From Deltaproteobacteria bacterium (lineage in GTDB: Bacteria; Desulfobacterota; Desulfobacteria; Desulfobacterales; B30-G6): DNA of 6,206 nt. The notes below the pieces were generated by a model. That model was given only the letters and a program-made list of their open reading frames with translations. It made no database searches and was not told the origin of the DNA. A program made the position numbers and the translations under genes. The stretch lies in contig JAFDAT010000214.1 in assembly GCA_019313725.1 (NCBI GenBank), positions 1 to 6,206 of the forward strand, read 5' to 3'. Shown here in pieces: positions 5,990 to 6,206 of the stretch; the first letter of the stretch is position 1; every line of letters begins with the position of its first letter.

Positions 5990-6206
5990 ATGCCCAAGTG
6001 TCGATACTGCGGCGGGGTGCACAACGTCGGCTTTGTGTCCACACGTCTCGCCGGAACGGATGGTGTCTCCCTGGAAACCGCCAAATGGGCCCAGGTTTTT
6101 GAACAGGAAGGCTTCAGGTGCTACTATTTTGCCGGTGAACTCGATCGGCCCTCGAATTGTTCATACCCGATGGCGGAAGCCCACTTCACCCATCCGGAAG
6201 TCAGGG
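5990..6206 (+). CDS. Probable GT4-type glycosyltransferase, N-terminal fragment (cut by window end)
   Basis: Only 72 residues are in the window. After a short MPKCRYCGG extension comes VGFVSTRLAGTDGVSLETAKW (about 13-33), which matches my recollection of the N-terminal beta-strand and glycine-rich loop of a group of GT4 (GT-B fold) glycosyltransferases. RCYYFAGELDRP and AEAHFTHPEV follow, also familiar from that group. A GT4 enzyme would transfer a sugar from a nucleotide donor in the cytoplasm; acceptor and product cannot be inferred, and the donor-binding C-terminal half is outside the window. It lies 35 bases downstream of the PilZ gene with its own GAGG ribosome site and is probably in the same transcript. 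The Cys-x-x-Cys at residues 4-7 before the first strand is unusual for GT4 enzymes. Confidence 0.62.
   Translation, partial: MPKCRYCGGVHNVGFVSTRLAGTDGVSLETAKWAQVFEQEGFRCYYFAGELDRPSNCSYPMAEAHFTHPEVR

Noticed and set aside
1..6206. CRISPR arrays, tRNA genes, insertion sequences
   Set aside because: No regularly spaced repeats, tRNA-like cloverleaf, terminal inverted repeats or transposase motifs were seen on either strand.

Overview
The window reads as ordinary bacterial chromosome of moderate GC content. It is densely coded, with two divergent transcription units separated by a 175-base intergenic region (2199-2373). Gene content suggests an anaerobe with Rnf-type electron transfer and c-di-GMP signalling. 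Desulfobacterota (a sulfate-reducer-like lineage) is my best guess from an acetogen-type RnfB fused to a GltD-like flavoprotein, but this is inference and no marker gene is present.

Left unit, minus strand, reading from 2198 down to 1: a PNP-family purine nucleoside phosphorylase (1368-2198) is followed after 61 bases by an MTA/SAH deaminase-type amidohydrolase (1-1306, last few residues cut off). Together they outline a salvage route for 5'-modified adenosines (methylthioadenosine, S-adenosylhomocysteine, possibly 5'-deoxyadenosine). The deaminase makes the inosine derivative, and the phosphorylase splits it to hypoxanthine and a sugar phosphate. The phosphorylase keeps 6-oxopurine-recognising residues but has Val where human PNP has the His that contacts the 5'-hydroxyl. 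That is what a 5'-methylthioinosine phosphorylase would be expected to look like.

Right unit, plus strand, 2374 to the end: a small DRTGG-domain protein, a 702-residue RnfB fused to a GltD/NfnB-like FAD and pyridine-nucleotide oxidoreductase, an RseC-family membrane protein, a PilZ protein with an N-terminal zinc-ribbon-like segment, and the start of a probable GT4 glycosyltransferase. The last four genes are 33-48 bases apart and probably co-transcribed. DRTGG is 101 bases upstream of rnfB.

The most interesting points are the RnfB-GltD fusion outside a visible rnf operon, with altered nucleotide-binding motifs and a cysteine motif displaced to the C-terminus, and the predicted methylthioinosine specificity of the phosphorylase. 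No tRNA, rRNA, CRISPR array, insertion sequence or convincing intrinsic terminator was seen.
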